A DNA stretch of 64,000 nt from Desulfuromonadales bacterium (GCA_016931615.1 JAFGEL010000056.1:28386-92385), one strand, 5' to 3'; counted from the stretch's first letter, positions 1-8,801 are shown. Notes: generated by a model not told the origin, from the letters alone. Numbers and translations are program-made.

Positions 1-113
1 TGTGGTGTCACAAAATGGCGGTGCCGACTGACCAGATCACCGGTCGAGACCTCGACAATAGCGGCCTTGATTCCACTTCCACCCACATCAATTCCGAGAA
101 TTTCCATTGACAT
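1..113 (-). CDS. ppgK: Polyphosphate glucokinase, ROK family (N-terminal fragment)
   Basis: Only the first ~37 codons lie in the window; the gene continues off the left edge. The N-terminus reads M-S-M-E-I-L-G-I-D-V-G-G-S-G-I-K, the ROK-fold phosphate-1 loop (DxGGSxxK) of polyphosphate/ATP glucokinases, which phosphorylate glucose in the cytoplasm. Two in-frame ATGs, at 113 and 107, can start it; the MEILGID start at 107 fits usual family N-termini. It lies just downstream of the DCC-family gene on the same strand and may be co-transcribed. The polyphosphate-specific assignment rests on the loop sequence only; a generic ROK kinase is the alternative. Confidence 0.7.
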   Translation of the reverse strand, partial: MSMEILGIDVGGSGIKAAIVEVSTGDLVSRHRHFVTP

Positions 114-143
114 ATCTTTCATGCGTTAAGGACGCTATAACCT

Positions 144-554
144 TCACCCCGGAGGATCAAGCCCACAGCTGCCATCCTGACAGAGATTTTTGTTTTTAGG
201 CAAAAGATGACGATAGCGGGCAAAAACTTTATAACCCAGGCGGGACAACAGGTTGATTCCCGGCAGACCGACAAGAACACTGAGCAGACGGTAAACCGAG
301 CGACTCGGGTAAGCCTGCCAGATCGCCATAAAAGCATCAACGCCGGTTATGAAATCCCCCTCGGCGTCAAGAACGTGCATGGCTGCCATGAACTCCTCCC
401 GGGTCTTGCCATAAACTTCAGGAGAAAAGCCTGCAGTACTGATATCGATAAACTGAAAGCGATTCTGTGGGTTGCGCTTACGGTAAACATTCATCTCGGC
501 GGCGCAAACCAGGCAGGATCCGTCGTAAAAAATTTTCAGCGGGAAAGAGACCAT
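144..554 (-). CDS. DCC-family thiol-disulfide oxidoreductase-like protein (DUF393)
   Basis: A 136-residue protein with the family signature near the N-terminus: F-Y-D-G-S-C-L-V-C, giving the D-x3-C-x2-C element at residues ~11-17. It is followed by an aromatic and basic helix, and Y-R-x-L at ~89 is typical of DUF393 proteins. Family members are predicted thioredoxin-fold thiol/disulfide proteins; the substrate is unknown. A second cysteine pair lies near the C-terminus (C-Q-D-G-S-C, ~126-131). There is no signal peptide. It is transcribed toward the glucokinase with ~30 nt between them. The family call is secure; the physiological role is not known. Confidence 0.8.
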   Translation of the reverse strand: MVSFPLKIFYDGSCLVCAAEMNVYRKRNPQNRFQFIDISTAGFSPEVYGKTREEFMAAMHVLDAEGDFITGVDAFMAIWQAYPSRSVYRLLSVLVGLPGINLLSRLGYKVFARYRHLLPKNKNLCQDGSCGLDPPG

Positions 555-690
555 CGCAAACCATCCAGGCTAAGGGTCTTTGGTGTTCCACCCGTATTGT
601 AACAGAAGGCGATTAATGATAAAAAGCGCGGCACGGAATATTACTATTTTTTATGAGACAACCGGGCTATTTTTTTAAGAATATGTTATC

Positions 691-1200
691 GTGCCTTTAC
701 AGTTTCTGGCCGATCAAAAGTATGTTTTTATGAAATTAGACGAGCAGAATAAAAGTGTCTTCAGCGGTGTCATGCTGGGCTACGTGGTTCTGGTGCTGCA
801 CATCCTGTTGATGGTCGGCCTGGGCGTTGCAGTTGTACTGATCAAGGGGATCTATGATTTCCGCTGGCTGGTTTTTATCGCCGGAATCGCCCTGATCGGG
901 GGATCAGGATACTACTTTTACCGCCGCATGAAAGAGAGCAATCGCAAACTCAGCGATTTCATGAACGATCCGGCATTTCAGGACAGGACCCTTGAAATCA
1001 GCCTGCTCGGCGGCATGGCCACGGTCAAACTTGGACACCGGGACGACAACATCCAACTCATTTCTGCACAAGATCAACCCAAACAACTTGAAGCCCCGCA
1101 GTCCGCACAGGTGAAGGAGTTATCAACCCTGAATGACATGCTGGAAAAAGGGCTGATCACCCGCGAAGAATTTCTCAAGTTGAAAAAAGACATTCTCTAG
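691..1200 (+). CDS. SHOCT-domain membrane protein, hypothetical
   Basis: A 169-residue protein with two hydrophobic segments (roughly residues 28-50 and 58-77) and a soluble C-terminal half. The last ~28 residues (L-N-D-M-L-E-K-G-L-I-T-R-E-E-F) form a SHOCT motif, a short domain usually found at protein ends and thought to mediate oligomerisation. The start is uncertain: GTG at 691 or ATG at 730 (MKLDEQNK), neither with a strong ribosome-binding site. The HerA-like ATPase gene begins 125 nt downstream on the same strand. No specific function can be assigned. Confidence 0.7.
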   Translation: MPLQFLADQKYVFMKLDEQNKSVFSGVMLGYVVLVLHILLMVGLGVAVVLIKGIYDFRWLVFIAGIALIGGSGYYFYRRMKESNRKLSDFMNDPAFQDRTLEISLLGGMATVKLGHRDDNIQLISAQDQPKQLEAPQSAQVKELSTLNDMLEKGLITREEFLKLKKDIL

Positions 1201-1324
1201 GAGAATGTCGGACTTTACGGGTCATAGCGACGAAAAAAAATCATCTCACAACTGTTCCCTGCTCTCATTTCCGACTATACTTCTCCCTGCCACTATTTCA
1301 AAAGCAACTCACCAGGAGGGGTTC

Positions 1325-2812
1325 ATGCAACCATCCGTCATCAACATCGGCGCCGGCAACAATCAACTCGTTCAGCAACTGGCCGGGATGAGCAACCGTC
1401 ATGGACTGATCGCCGGAGCGACTGGGACGGGTAAGACCGTGACCCTTCAGGTGCTGGCCGAAGGGTTTTCCAAACTTGGTGTGCCGGTCTTTGCCGCTGA
1501 CATCAAGGGAGATTTATCGGGCCTGGCCGAGCCGGGAAGGCCCCATGCGAAAATAGATGAGCGCCTGGCCAGGATTCCATTGCCGGATTACCGACAACAA
1601 CCCAGCCCGACTCTGTTCTGGAGTATCGACACCGATAAAGGCCATCCGGTCCGCACCACAATCTCCGAAATGGGGCCCCTGTTACTGGCAAACCTGATGG
1701 AATTGAACGAAACCCAGAGTGGCATTCTCTACGCAGCATTCGATATTGCCGATGATCAGGGCATGCTGCTGCTCGATCTGAAAGATTTGCGCGCACTGCT
1801 CGTCTGGATGGGGGAAAACGCCACCGAACTGCGAAATGAGTACGGTAATATTTCATCGGCCAGTGTCGGCGCCATTCAGCGCCGTCTGCTGATCCTCGAA
1901 GAGCAAGGGGCAGAACGCTTCTTTGCCGAGCCGGCCCTGCAGCTGCAGGACCTGATGCACTGTGATTTTTCCGGGCGTGGCGTGGTCAGCCTGCTTGATG
2001 TCAGCACTTTGGTTCACAGCTCTCCGAGAGTCTACGCAGCTTTTCTGATCTGGCTGCTGGCTGAACTGTTTGAGCAACTCCCAGAAGTCGGCGACGCCGA
2101 GCGTCCCAGGCTGGTGCTGTTCTTTGATGAAGCCCACCTGCTCTTTGCCGGAGCGGAAAAAGCCCTGATCGACAAAATTGAGCAGGTCGTGCGCCTGATC
2201 CGCTCCAAGGGAGTTGGCGTCTTTTTCATCACCCAGAGCCCCCTCGACATCCCCGAAGACATCCTCGGACAACTGGGACTGAAAATCGAACACGCACTGC
2301 GCGCCTTTACTCCAAAAGATCGCAAGACAATCAAGGCCGTAGCCGACTCCTTTCGGCCGAACCCCGCTTTCGATACCGCCACGGTCGTGACCGAGCTGGG
2401 GATCGGTGAAGCCCTGGTTTCAGTCCTTGATGAGAATGGCGCCCCGACGCCCGTTGAACGCACCCTGATTGCACCGCCGGAGAGCCGGATTGGCCCCATA
2501 GATGACAGTGCTCGCTTGAACCTGATGCAACGCTCACCGATTGGTAACCGTTACGATCAGAATATCGACCGCGAATCCGCTTATGAACTGCTCAGACAAA
2601 AGGCGCAAGCCGAGGCACAAGAGCGGGAGGAAGAACGGAATCGACTGATGGCGGAAAAGGAACAGCTTAAAGCTGAACGTGCCCAGCGAAAAGGGTCAAG
2701 TCGCCAGAGCACGACAGAGGCGATGATCAAAAGTGCGGCGCGCTCCATCGGCAGTCAGATCGGTCGACAGATTGTCCGTGGCGTACTCGGATCAATTTTC
2801 GGGAAGCGTTAA
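1325..2812 (+). CDS. HerA/YjgR-like P-loop ATPase (DUF853)
   Basis: A 495-residue FtsK/HerA-superfamily ATPase of the DUF853 (E. coli YjgR) type. The Walker A motif is G-A-T-G-T-G-K-T at residues ~31-38, and Walker B is L-V-L-F-F-D-E-A-H near residue 260. A charged coiled coil (E/R/K-rich, ~420-460) and a basic tail (S-Q-I-G-R-Q-I-V-R-G) follow. The ATG at 1325 has an AGGAGG ribosome-binding site; a longer in-frame reading to 1205 has none and adds an atypical leader. The length matches the family (~500). Cellular role unproven; HerA relatives pump or remodel DNA. Confidence 0.85.
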   Translation: MQPSVINIGAGNNQLVQQLAGMSNRHGLIAGATGTGKTVTLQVLAEGFSKLGVPVFAADIKGDLSGLAEPGRPHAKIDERLARIPLPDYRQQPSPTLFWSIDTDKGHPVRTTISEMGPLLLANLMELNETQSGILYAAFDIADDQGMLLLDLKDLRALLVWMGENATELRNEYGNISSASVGAIQRRLLILEEQGAERFFAEPALQLQDLMHCDFSGRGVVSLLDVSTLVHSSPRVYAAFLIWLLAELFEQLPEVGDAERPRLVLFFDEAHLLFAGAEKALIDKIEQVVRLIRSKGVGVFFITQSPLDIPEDILGQLGLKIEHALRAFTPKDRKTIKAVADSFRPNPAFDTATVVTELGIGEALVSVLDENGAPTPVERTLIAPPESRIGPIDDSARLNLMQRSPIGNRYDQNIDRESAYELLRQKAQAEAQEREEERNRLMAEKEQLKAERAQRKGSSRQSTTEAMIKSAARSIGSQIGRQIVRGVLGSIFGKR

Positions 2813-2828
2813 ACAGCAACAAAAAAAT

Positions 2829-2849
2829 GGAGATGGCTCAGCCATCTCC
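2829..2849. terminator. Bidirectional intrinsic terminator
   Basis: A 9-bp perfect stem (GGAGATGGC/GCCATCTCC) with a 3-nt loop. On the minus strand it is followed by seven Ts, serving tctA; on the plus strand by TTTAG, serving the convergent ATPase gene. Confidence 0.85.
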
Positions 2850-2862
2850 TTTAGAAACAAAA

Positions 2863-4401
2863 TCAGACGGCGACTTCCTTTTTGCCGTCTTCTTTCTTAC
2901 TCCTCATGAAAGATCTGACGATCGGAAAGAAAAGAATGAAAATGGTCGTGATATTGATTCCGAGGGTCAACGGCCGTTCCCACATGAAACTGATCGAATC
3001 ATTGTAGATCATCAATGCGCGACGCAGGTTGTCCTCCATCAGGCCACCAAGAATAAAGCCGAGCAACAGCGGCGCCATAGGAAAATTCATCAGCCGTAGT
3101 GCCATGGCGGCAACACAGAACAACACCATCATAAGGATGTCGAAATCGTTGAAGGTGACCAGGTAAACGCCCATCAGTGAGAAGAACAGGATCATCGGCA
3201 CCATAAAATTCTTCGGAATCGCCAACAGACGGGCAAAATAGGGAATCAACGGCAGATTGAGAATCAGCAGAAAAATATTGCCCAGGTACATCGACATGAT
3301 CACGCCCCAGAAAACTTCGGGGCTGTCGGTAAACATCCGTGGACCCGGATCGATACCGTAGGCGATCAGGGCACCCAGCATGACGGCAGTCGTTCCGGAC
3401 CCTGGAATGCCAAGACAGAGCAGGGGCACGAACGAGCCGGAACTGGCGGCATTGTTACCGGTTTCAGGAGCGGCCAAACCACGCAGACTGCCCTTGCCGA
3501 ATTTTTTCTGTTCTTCCGGCGGCGCAAGGTTACGCTCCATGCCATATGCCATGAAAGATCCCAGGGTTGCACCGGCACCGGGCAGTACGCCGATGAAAAA
3601 ACCGAGCAATGACGAGCGGGCGATCGTGGGTGCGATCAGCTTGAACTCCTTCTTGCTCACCGCCAGGCTTTTGAAGCCGATCGCTTTCGGCTTAAAACTG
3701 TCGGAGGACTCATCCCGGGTCAGAACGATAGAGAGCGCCTCAGTCAGGGCAAAGGTCGCCATCGCCAGAAGCAGAAACTCGATGCCGTCAAGCAGCTCCA
3801 GGGAACCGAAGGTAAAGCGCTGGACCCCGGAGGTCTGATCGGTTCCAACTGTCGCCAGCATCAGTCCCAGCACAACCATCATCAGGGCCTTCAAAACACT
3901 CCCACGCCCTGAAAATGCGGAAACCGCAGTCAGGCCAAGAATCATCAGAGCAAAATAATCCGCTGATTGAAAGCTGGTAGAGATACTGGCAAGCATCGGG
4001 GCAAAAACCATCAGGAAGATAACCGAGATCGTTCCGCCGGAAAAAGACGAATAAGCTGCAACCGCCAGGGCTTTCCCCGGATAGCCCTGGCGAGCCAGGG
4101 GATATCCGTCAAGCGCCGTTGCCACCGTGGCAGCCTCTCCCGGCGCATTGATCAGGATAGAGGCCGTCGAACCGCCGAAAATAGCTCCATAATAGACCCC
4201 GGCAAGCAGGACCATTCCGGTGGTCGGATCGAGACCATAGGTCACCGGAATCATCAACGCTACCGCAGTAATCGGCCCCAACCCGGGCAGCATGCCGATT
4301 AAACTGCCCATGAAACAACCGAACAGAACCATGGCAATATTGAGAGGGATCAGGGTCGTCGTGATCCCGGTCAACATCCCGTTAATCATTCCATCCCACA
4401 T
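2863..4401 (-). CDS. tctA: Tripartite tricarboxylate transporter, large membrane subunit TctA
   Basis: A 512-residue polytopic protein (about 12 membrane segments) of the TctA family, the large permease of TTT transporters that import carboxylates using a periplasmic binding protein. Visible family motifs are G-x-L-P-G-L-G-P near residue 40, the glycine-rich region near 70-85, and a repeated G-V-L-P-G-A-G-A near 270, reflecting the internal duplication. Its ATG overlaps the tctB stop by 1 nt, so the two are translationally coupled. It is the last gene of the minus-strand carboxylate operon and ends at a strong terminator. Confidence 0.95.
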   Translation of the reverse strand: MWDGMINGMLTGITTTLIPLNIAMVLFGCFMGSLIGMLPGLGPITAVALMIPVTYGLDPTTGMVLLAGVYYGAIFGGSTASILINAPGEAATVATALDGYPLARQGYPGKALAVAAYSSFSGGTISVIFLMVFAPMLASISTSFQSADYFALMILGLTAVSAFSGRGSVLKALMMVVLGLMLATVGTDQTSGVQRFTFGSLELLDGIEFLLLAMATFALTEALSIVLTRDESSDSFKPKAIGFKSLAVSKKEFKLIAPTIARSSLLGFFIGVLPGAGATLGSFMAYGMERNLAPPEEQKKFGKGSLRGLAAPETGNNAASSGSFVPLLCLGIPGSGTTAVMLGALIAYGIDPGPRMFTDSPEVFWGVIMSMYLGNIFLLILNLPLIPYFARLLAIPKNFMVPMILFFSLMGVYLVTFNDFDILMMVLFCVAAMALRLMNFPMAPLLLGFILGGLMEDNLRRALMIYNDSISFMWERPLTLGINITTIFILFFPIVRSFMRSKKEDGKKEVAV

Positions 4402-4889
4402 CAGAGAATCCCCAACTGATAGAAAATTTCACCCGGTGCGATATAAACACCAAGCAATTTTGACATGATGTACCAGAGCACGATCACCAACGGAATCGAA
4501 GCCAGCAGCATCCCCTTGATTCGCCGCTCTCCAAGGATGTAAAAACCAGCGATCAGAAATAGGACCGAAGCGATAAGGAAACCAAGCCATTTCATGATCA
4601 AGCCATAGGCCACCATCGCCCCGACCAGAAAAATCGCCTTGCGCCAATCCATCCCAAGGGTCACTTCTTTGAGGGTTTTTTTACCATCAGGGTCGCCTGT
4701 CGGCAAAACCAGGATCAGCAGGGAAATGATCAAGCCGGCAGCAGCCAGACCGTAAGGCATGGTTCGCGCTGTGAAAGTTTCATCCTGAGCAATAAAACTC
4801 AGAGGGATGCGAGTCGCCAGCAGGCCGTATGCGAGCGAAAACAACAACAATAACAATGCGCCAATCTTCTCTCTGGCCATAATATCCAT
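4401..4889 (-). CDS. tctB: Tripartite tricarboxylate transporter, small membrane subunit TctB
   Basis: A 162-residue protein with four predicted membrane helices, matching TctB-family size. It sits between tctC and tctA in the standard C-B-A order. It is highly divergent in sequence, as TctB proteins are; identification rests on topology and context. ATGs at 4889 and 4880 are both possible starts (MDIMAREKIG). A hairpin at 4903-4928 separates it from tctC. Confidence 0.9.
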   Translation of the reverse strand: MDIMAREKIGALLLLLFSLAYGLLATRIPLSFIAQDETFTARTMPYGLAAAGLIISLLILVLPTGDPDGKKTLKEVTLGMDWRKAIFLVGAMVAYGLIMKWLGFLIASVLFLIAGFYILGERRIKGMLLASIPLVIVLWYIMSKLLGVYIAPGEIFYQLGIL

Positions 4890-4902
4890 CTCACACAGGA
4901 AT

Positions 4903-4928
4903 GTCCCCCTCCGTTTAAAGAGGGGGAC
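4903..4928 (-). promoter_or_regulatory. Intra-operon hairpin between tctC and tctB
   Basis: A perfect 9-bp GC-rich stem (GTCCCCCTC/GAGGGGGAC) with an 8-nt loop, located between the tctC stop and the tctB start. No U-tract follows. It probably works as a processing or partial termination element, allowing more binding protein than permease; that role is inferred. Confidence 0.5.
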
Positions 4929-4951
4929 TGTTTGTACATGCTGTTTTGAAG

Positions 4952-5935
4952 TTACTGAATAAAGCCGAGCTCACGCATAATACCGCCGAGATCCTTTTCC
5001 ATCTTCTCAAGGAAAGCAGTAAATTCAGCACCAGGCTTGTAAAGATCCTGCCAGCCGCGCTGATCACGGATTTTCTTCCAGTCGTCGGTTGCATACATTT
5101 TTTTCAGCACATCACAGAAAGCCTGGGCTTTTGCTTCCGGCAGGCCCGGGGCACCGAAGAAGCCACGCCAGTTGGCGAAAGTCATGTCGAGACCGGCTTC
5201 TTTGACTGTCGGCACGTCGGGAGCCTGGGGCAGACGCTCGTCAGAGGTCACAGCCAGAATACGAACTTCACCCTGCTTGGCCAGACCGACCGCCTCACCG
5301 AAACCGGTTGAAAGCGCCTGGGTATCACCCGAAAGCAGACCGGCCATCGCCTTGCCGCCTGCATCGTAGGGGATGTAAGCTAACTTCAGGGGGTCACCAC
5401 CGGCAGCCTTGATGATCATGGCCGGTACCAGGTGATCCATACCGCCCTTGACTGAACCACCGGCAATCTTCACAGAACGAGGATCGGCTTTGAAATCGGC
5501 AATCAACTGATCGATCGTGTGATATTTTGAATCTTTCGGCACAACAATCGCGGCATAATCGGCGATAACTGCGGCAATCGGCGTCAGATCGCGGAAAGAC
5601 TGGGGAAAAACCCCGGTCAGGGAGCGGATGATAATAGGAGTCGAATTCACCAGCATGGTGTCCTGCTGACGCTTGGCGGTACTGATCAGGTGATTCAGGG
5701 CCTTGCCGCCCCCACCGCCGGACATGTTCTCATAGGATGCGTTGCCGATCAGCCCCGAATCCTGCAGAGCTTTACCGACCCCACGTGCCGTACCATCCCA
5801 ACCGCCACCGGCACCACCGGGGATGATGAAGTGAATTTTTTCTACTTCAGGAGCTGCGAAAACCGAATTTATCGGTACCGCAAAACTGACCAGAGCCAAC
5901 AGAACCATCAAACGTAACAGCCAATTTTTTCTCAT
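4952..5935 (-). CDS. tctC: Tripartite tricarboxylate transporter substrate-binding protein TctC
   Basis: A 327-residue periplasmic binding protein of the Bug/TctC family. The signal peptide covers residues 1-27 (K/R, long hydrophobic stretch, cleavage after S-V-F-A-A). The mature protein has the family N-terminal motif I-P-G-G-A-G-G-G-W-D-G-T-A-R and a G-G-x2-K-G-G-M-D loop near residue 160, both part of the carboxylate pocket. It delivers substrate to TctAB. Neighbouring enzymes suggest a tricarboxylate such as citrate; the sequence alone does not fix the ligand. The ATG is preceded by GGAGAGAG. Confidence 0.95.
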   Translation of the reverse strand: MRKNWLLRLMVLLALVSFAVPINSVFAAPEVEKIHFIIPGGAGGGWDGTARGVGKALQDSGLIGNASYENMSGGGGGKALNHLISTAKRQQDTMLVNSTPIIIRSLTGVFPQSFRDLTPIAAVIADYAAIVVPKDSKYHTIDQLIADFKADPRSVKIAGGSVKGGMDHLVPAMIIKAAGGDPLKLAYIPYDAGGKAMAGLLSGDTQALSTGFGEAVGLAKQGEVRILAVTSDERLPQAPDVPTVKEAGLDMTFANWRGFFGAPGLPEAKAQAFCDVLKKMYATDDWKKIRDQRGWQDLYKPGAEFTAFLEKMEKDLGGIMRELGFIQ

Positions 5936-6133
5936 TTCTCTCTCCTTGCCTTTCAGGGTTCGGCATCATTACCGAACAAAATTTTATGTTCGCAGAGTGC
6001 GCATACACTCGGTAAAAGCGTATGTAGCAATGAATTCCTGTAAAAACTTACCGTCCAAACAGAACACTGTAAACAATTTTGCCATAATATTTTTTTGTTT
6101 CATTAAAATCATTTTGTTCATAAAGTTCACAGT
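5936..6133. other. AT-rich gap in the carboxylate operon
   Basis: A 198-nt AT-rich stretch between the AbrB-like gene and tctC. No gene or clear hairpin is seen. It is large enough to hold a second promoter for tctCBA. Confidence 0.4.
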
Positions 6134-6643
6134 TCATGGACCTTGACGCAATAAAATCTGAAGAACCCGCGCCAGTAGAGGGACAATCAGGAACAGGGTA
6201 AAAATTCTGATGGTATGCAGCATAGCCACGATATCCGTTCTGTGCCCTTCAGCCTGGGCCATCAGGCTCATTCCTGACATCCCCCCGGGCACCAGTCCGA
6301 ACAACGCCGTAGGAGTATCGATAATTCCGAGACGTCCGGCACCATAAGCCAGCAAAATAGACACCAGCAACAGGGCAATAGTCCCAAGTATCGCCAGGGG
6401 AAGAATCCGTGGGATGAGTTCAAGGCTCGAACGGTTAAAAGTCATACCCAAGGTAATGCCTAAAATAATCTGAATAGCTGTGGACAGGTGGTCAGGGATG
6501 ACGAAACTTCCTGGAATCACGACAGCCGTCAAAGCTGTTCCGAGCATGGCACCTACCAACGGGCCGCCGGGTAAATTCATTTTACCGGCCAACAGCCCTC
6601 CAAAGGTTCCGGCCAGCACGATCAGAAGAATCCGTTCCATCAC
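6134..6643 (-). CDS. Half-size AbrB-family membrane protein
   Basis: A 169-residue, very hydrophobic protein with about five membrane helices. It corresponds to one repeat of the duplicated AbrB (PF05145) family; motifs include G-x2-A-G-x2-G at the N-terminus and G-L-V-P-G-G-M-S-G-M near residue 118. Full-length relatives have two such repeats (~350 aa), so this is a single-repeat form. Its start overlaps the lyase stop by 4 nt (GTGATG; GTG at 6643 or ATG at 6640), so it belongs to the carboxylate operon. It may assist transport; the family's older regulator and ammonia-monooxygenase names are not supported here. Confidence 0.8.
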   Translation of the reverse strand: MMERILLIVLAGTFGGLLAGKMNLPGGPLVGAMLGTALTAVVIPGSFVIPDHLSTAIQIILGITLGMTFNRSSLELIPRILPLAILGTIALLLVSILLAYGAGRLGIIDTPTALFGLVPGGMSGMSLMAQAEGHRTDIVAMLHTIRIFTLFLIVPLLARVLQILLRQGP

Positions 6644-7476
6644 TTGATGTCCTCATGCAGATCACGCTCTTCAGGGCCCGTATATGTCCAGAGATAATCT
6701 TTGGGCATCGGTCCCTTGTTGCGTCCCCCCTGCTGCGTCTGCTCCCAGGCATGCGCAAGGATGCCGACTGATCGTGACAAACAGAACAATCCTCTGGCAA
6801 GCTGGGGTGAGAAGCCGAGTTCGGCGTAAATAACTGCTGTCGCACCATCGATGTTCATCGGGATCAGCTTTCCTTTAACCGCCATAATCGCTTTCTCGAC
6901 AGCTCGGCCGATGGCGGCAAAGCGCCCTGAAACAGTCCCTTCAGCAGCAGCATTATCGACCAGTTCCAACAATCTGGGTGAACGTGGATCGAGCGGATGA
7001 AAGCGATGACCGAAACCGGGGACGAAGCGTCCTGTACTCAGCAGGTTATCAACACTCGAGAACGCAGCCTCGTCCAGGGGAACCCCCGACTCCTGAACCT
7101 GGAAGATCTGCTGATAAAGTTCAATAGCCTGCTCCCCTGCCCCTCCATGGACATCCCCAAGAACGTTCACAGCCGATGCCATGGCGTTATTCAAGCCGAT
7201 GCCACAGGTTGCCGCCATTCTGGCTATAGCGATACTCGGAGCCTGCGGACCATGGTCAACCGCCGACATCAGAGCCGTATCAAGTAACCTGGCCCTCCCG
7301 GGTTCGGGTAGTTCCCCACGCAACATCAACCAGATCATCTGTGAAAAGCTGACATTGCCGATCAACTCCTCGACCGGGTAACCACGAAAACGGATCATCC
7401 CCGGTTTCATTTCAACGATTTCTGTTTGCCACCATTCACTGACTCTCGAATCTTGAGTTTTGCTGTCCATTGTCAT
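6640..7476 (-). CDS. Citrate synthase-fold lyase, probable citryl-CoA lyase
   Basis: A 278-residue member of the citrate synthase superfamily, much shorter than citrate synthase (~430) and the right size for citryl-CoA lyase-type proteins. The three catalytic positions can be seen: H110 in D-V-H-G-G-A, H157 in G-F-G-H-R-F-H, and D210 in M-N-I-D-G-A. Family knowledge suggests cleavage of citryl-CoA to acetyl-CoA and oxaloacetate, or of a close analogue such as citramalyl-CoA. It is translationally coupled to the CoA-transferase (TAATG overlap) and to the AbrB-like gene. With TctCBA this suggests uptake, CoA activation and cleavage of a carboxylic acid. Substrate is inferred. Confidence 0.75.
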   Translation of the reverse strand: MTMDSKTQDSRVSEWWQTEIVEMKPGMIRFRGYPVEELIGNVSFSQMIWLMLRGELPEPGRARLLDTALMSAVDHGPQAPSIAIARMAATCGIGLNNAMASAVNVLGDVHGGAGEQAIELYQQIFQVQESGVPLDEAAFSSVDNLLSTGRFVPGFGHRFHPLDPRSPRLLELVDNAAAEGTVSGRFAAIGRAVEKAIMAVKGKLIPMNIDGATAVIYAELGFSPQLARGLFCLSRSVGILAHAWEQTQQGGRNKGPMPKDYLWTYTGPEERDLHEDIK

Positions 7477-8681
7477 TAGATTACCTTTTCTTCACGCAAT
7501 TTATTAATTTCTGCTGCCGACAGACCAAGTTCGGTCAGAATCTCCTCCGTATGTTGTCCCAGAGACGGCGGAGGGATATCGACCTGGGGAGATAAACCAT
7601 TCAGTTTGAACCCGGGGCGAAAGACGTCGATTTCGCCAACGGCGGGAACAGAATCAAAGTGACCGATCATCCCGCGGCTGCGCAGATGGGGATGATTCAA
7701 AGCCTCGGGAAGTGAAAGAACTCGGCCGGCCGGGACTCCGGCGGCTGATAGCTGCTCTTCCCAGACATCCGCGGGTTTAGCCTGCAGGGCATTGTCCAGC
7801 AGATCTTTCAGCTCCTGACGATTCTGCAACCGGGCCTGACGGTCAACAAAGCGCTGATCTGTTTTCAACTCCGGAAGTCCAACGATATCGCAGAGTTTTT
7901 CGAACTGTTCCTGTTTGTTCGCCGCGATATTGAGCGGCCCGTTGCCGGTGTGGAAAGTGCCCGAAGGACTGGCGGTAAAATTGTCGTTGCCCATGGCCTG
8001 AGGAATCTGTCCGGCAATCAGGTAGTTGGAAACCACCCACCCCATCGTCGACATGATTGATGCCAGCATCGACACGTCAATATACACAGCTTCAGGATTG
8101 GCACCGTTGCGCCCGGCCAGCACCGAGGCGATGGCAAAAGCAGCGCTTAAGCCACCGACCGTATCCGCCACCGGGTAACCGACTCTCAAAGGCGCTGTGG
8201 AAGCATCCCCGGTGATACTCATGACTCCGGATAAGCCCTGAATAATCTGGTCATAGGCAGGTTTGTAGCGTAGCGGTCCGGTCGCCCCAAAGCCTGAAAT
8301 CGCGCAGTAAATGAGCTCGGAATTAACCAGCTTGAGGTCATCAAAACCAAGCCCCAACCTGGTCATTACTCCGGGGCGAAAATTCTCAATCAGCACATCG
8401 GCGGTCGTTATCAGTTTTTGGAACAGCTCCCGCCCCTGCGGACTTTTGAGATTGATCGTCAGCGATTTCTTCCCGGCATTCTGAGCCAGAAAAGAGGCTC
8501 CCATCTTGCGCTTATTCAGTTCGGCATCAGCACCAAGTTGACGGGCAAGGTCTCCCGATTCAGGGACTTCAACCTTGATGACTTGAGCTCCCATATTGGC
8601 CAGCAGATAACCGCAGAAAGGGCCCGAAAGAACATTGGTCAGATCGACAACCCGGTATTTTTTAAGTGGACCGTTGAGCAC
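7476..8681 (-). CDS. CaiB/BaiF family (class III) CoA-transferase
   Basis: A 401-residue family III CoA-transferase. The N-terminal V-V-D-L-T-x-V-L-S-G-P-F, the Y-D-Q-I-I-Q-G-L-S-G segment and the catalytic aspartate in Y-P-V-A-D-T-V-G-G-L (D173) are all present. Such enzymes move CoA from one acyl-CoA to a free carboxylate by a mixed-anhydride/thioester route. Start chosen at GTG 8681, which follows AAGGGGG by 4 nt; an ATG at 8741 would add 20 residues but lacks such a site. First gene of the operon, coupled to the lyase, so likely donor-acceptor pairs are succinyl-CoA or acetyl-CoA with citrate or citramalate (inference). Confidence 0.88.
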   Translation of the reverse strand: MLNGPLKKYRVVDLTNVLSGPFCGYLLANMGAQVIKVEVPESGDLARQLGADAELNKRKMGASFLAQNAGKKSLTINLKSPQGRELFQKLITTADVLIENFRPGVMTRLGLGFDDLKLVNSELIYCAISGFGATGPLRYKPAYDQIIQGLSGVMSITGDASTAPLRVGYPVADTVGGLSAAFAIASVLAGRNGANPEAVYIDVSMLASIMSTMGWVVSNYLIAGQIPQAMGNDNFTASPSGTFHTGNGPLNIAANKQEQFEKLCDIVGLPELKTDQRFVDRQARLQNRQELKDLLDNALQAKPADVWEEQLSAAGVPAGRVLSLPEALNHPHLRSRGMIGHFDSVPAVGEIDVFRPGFKLNGLSPQVDIPPPSLGQHTEEILTELGLSAAEINKLREEKVI

Positions 8682-8742
8682 TTTACCCCCTTGAAGTTTT
8701 GCCGCTGAAAAACCGATCAGAATTCCTCTGAAAAGAATCAAC

Positions 8743-8760
8743 TTCTACTATACAGAACAA
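8743..8760. promoter_or_regulatory. Probable IclR operator, site 1
   Basis: The 18-mer TTCTACTATACAGAACAA has TTCT...AGAA dyad symmetry and matches site 2 at 16 of 18 positions. It lies 62 nt upstream of the CoA-transferase GTG, in the divergent region shared with the IclR gene. Confidence 0.65.
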
Positions 8761-8801
8761 TGAACTAGTTTCAAGAAATTATTGTCCTCTGAGCAATTCT
8801 G

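Noticed and set aside
1205..1324. N-terminal extension of the HerA-like ATPase
   Set aside because: No ribosome-binding site and atypical sequence; ATG 1325 has AGGAGG.
3380..3838. 152-codon frame antisense to tctA
   Set aside because: No domain or ribosome-binding site; tctA is complete.
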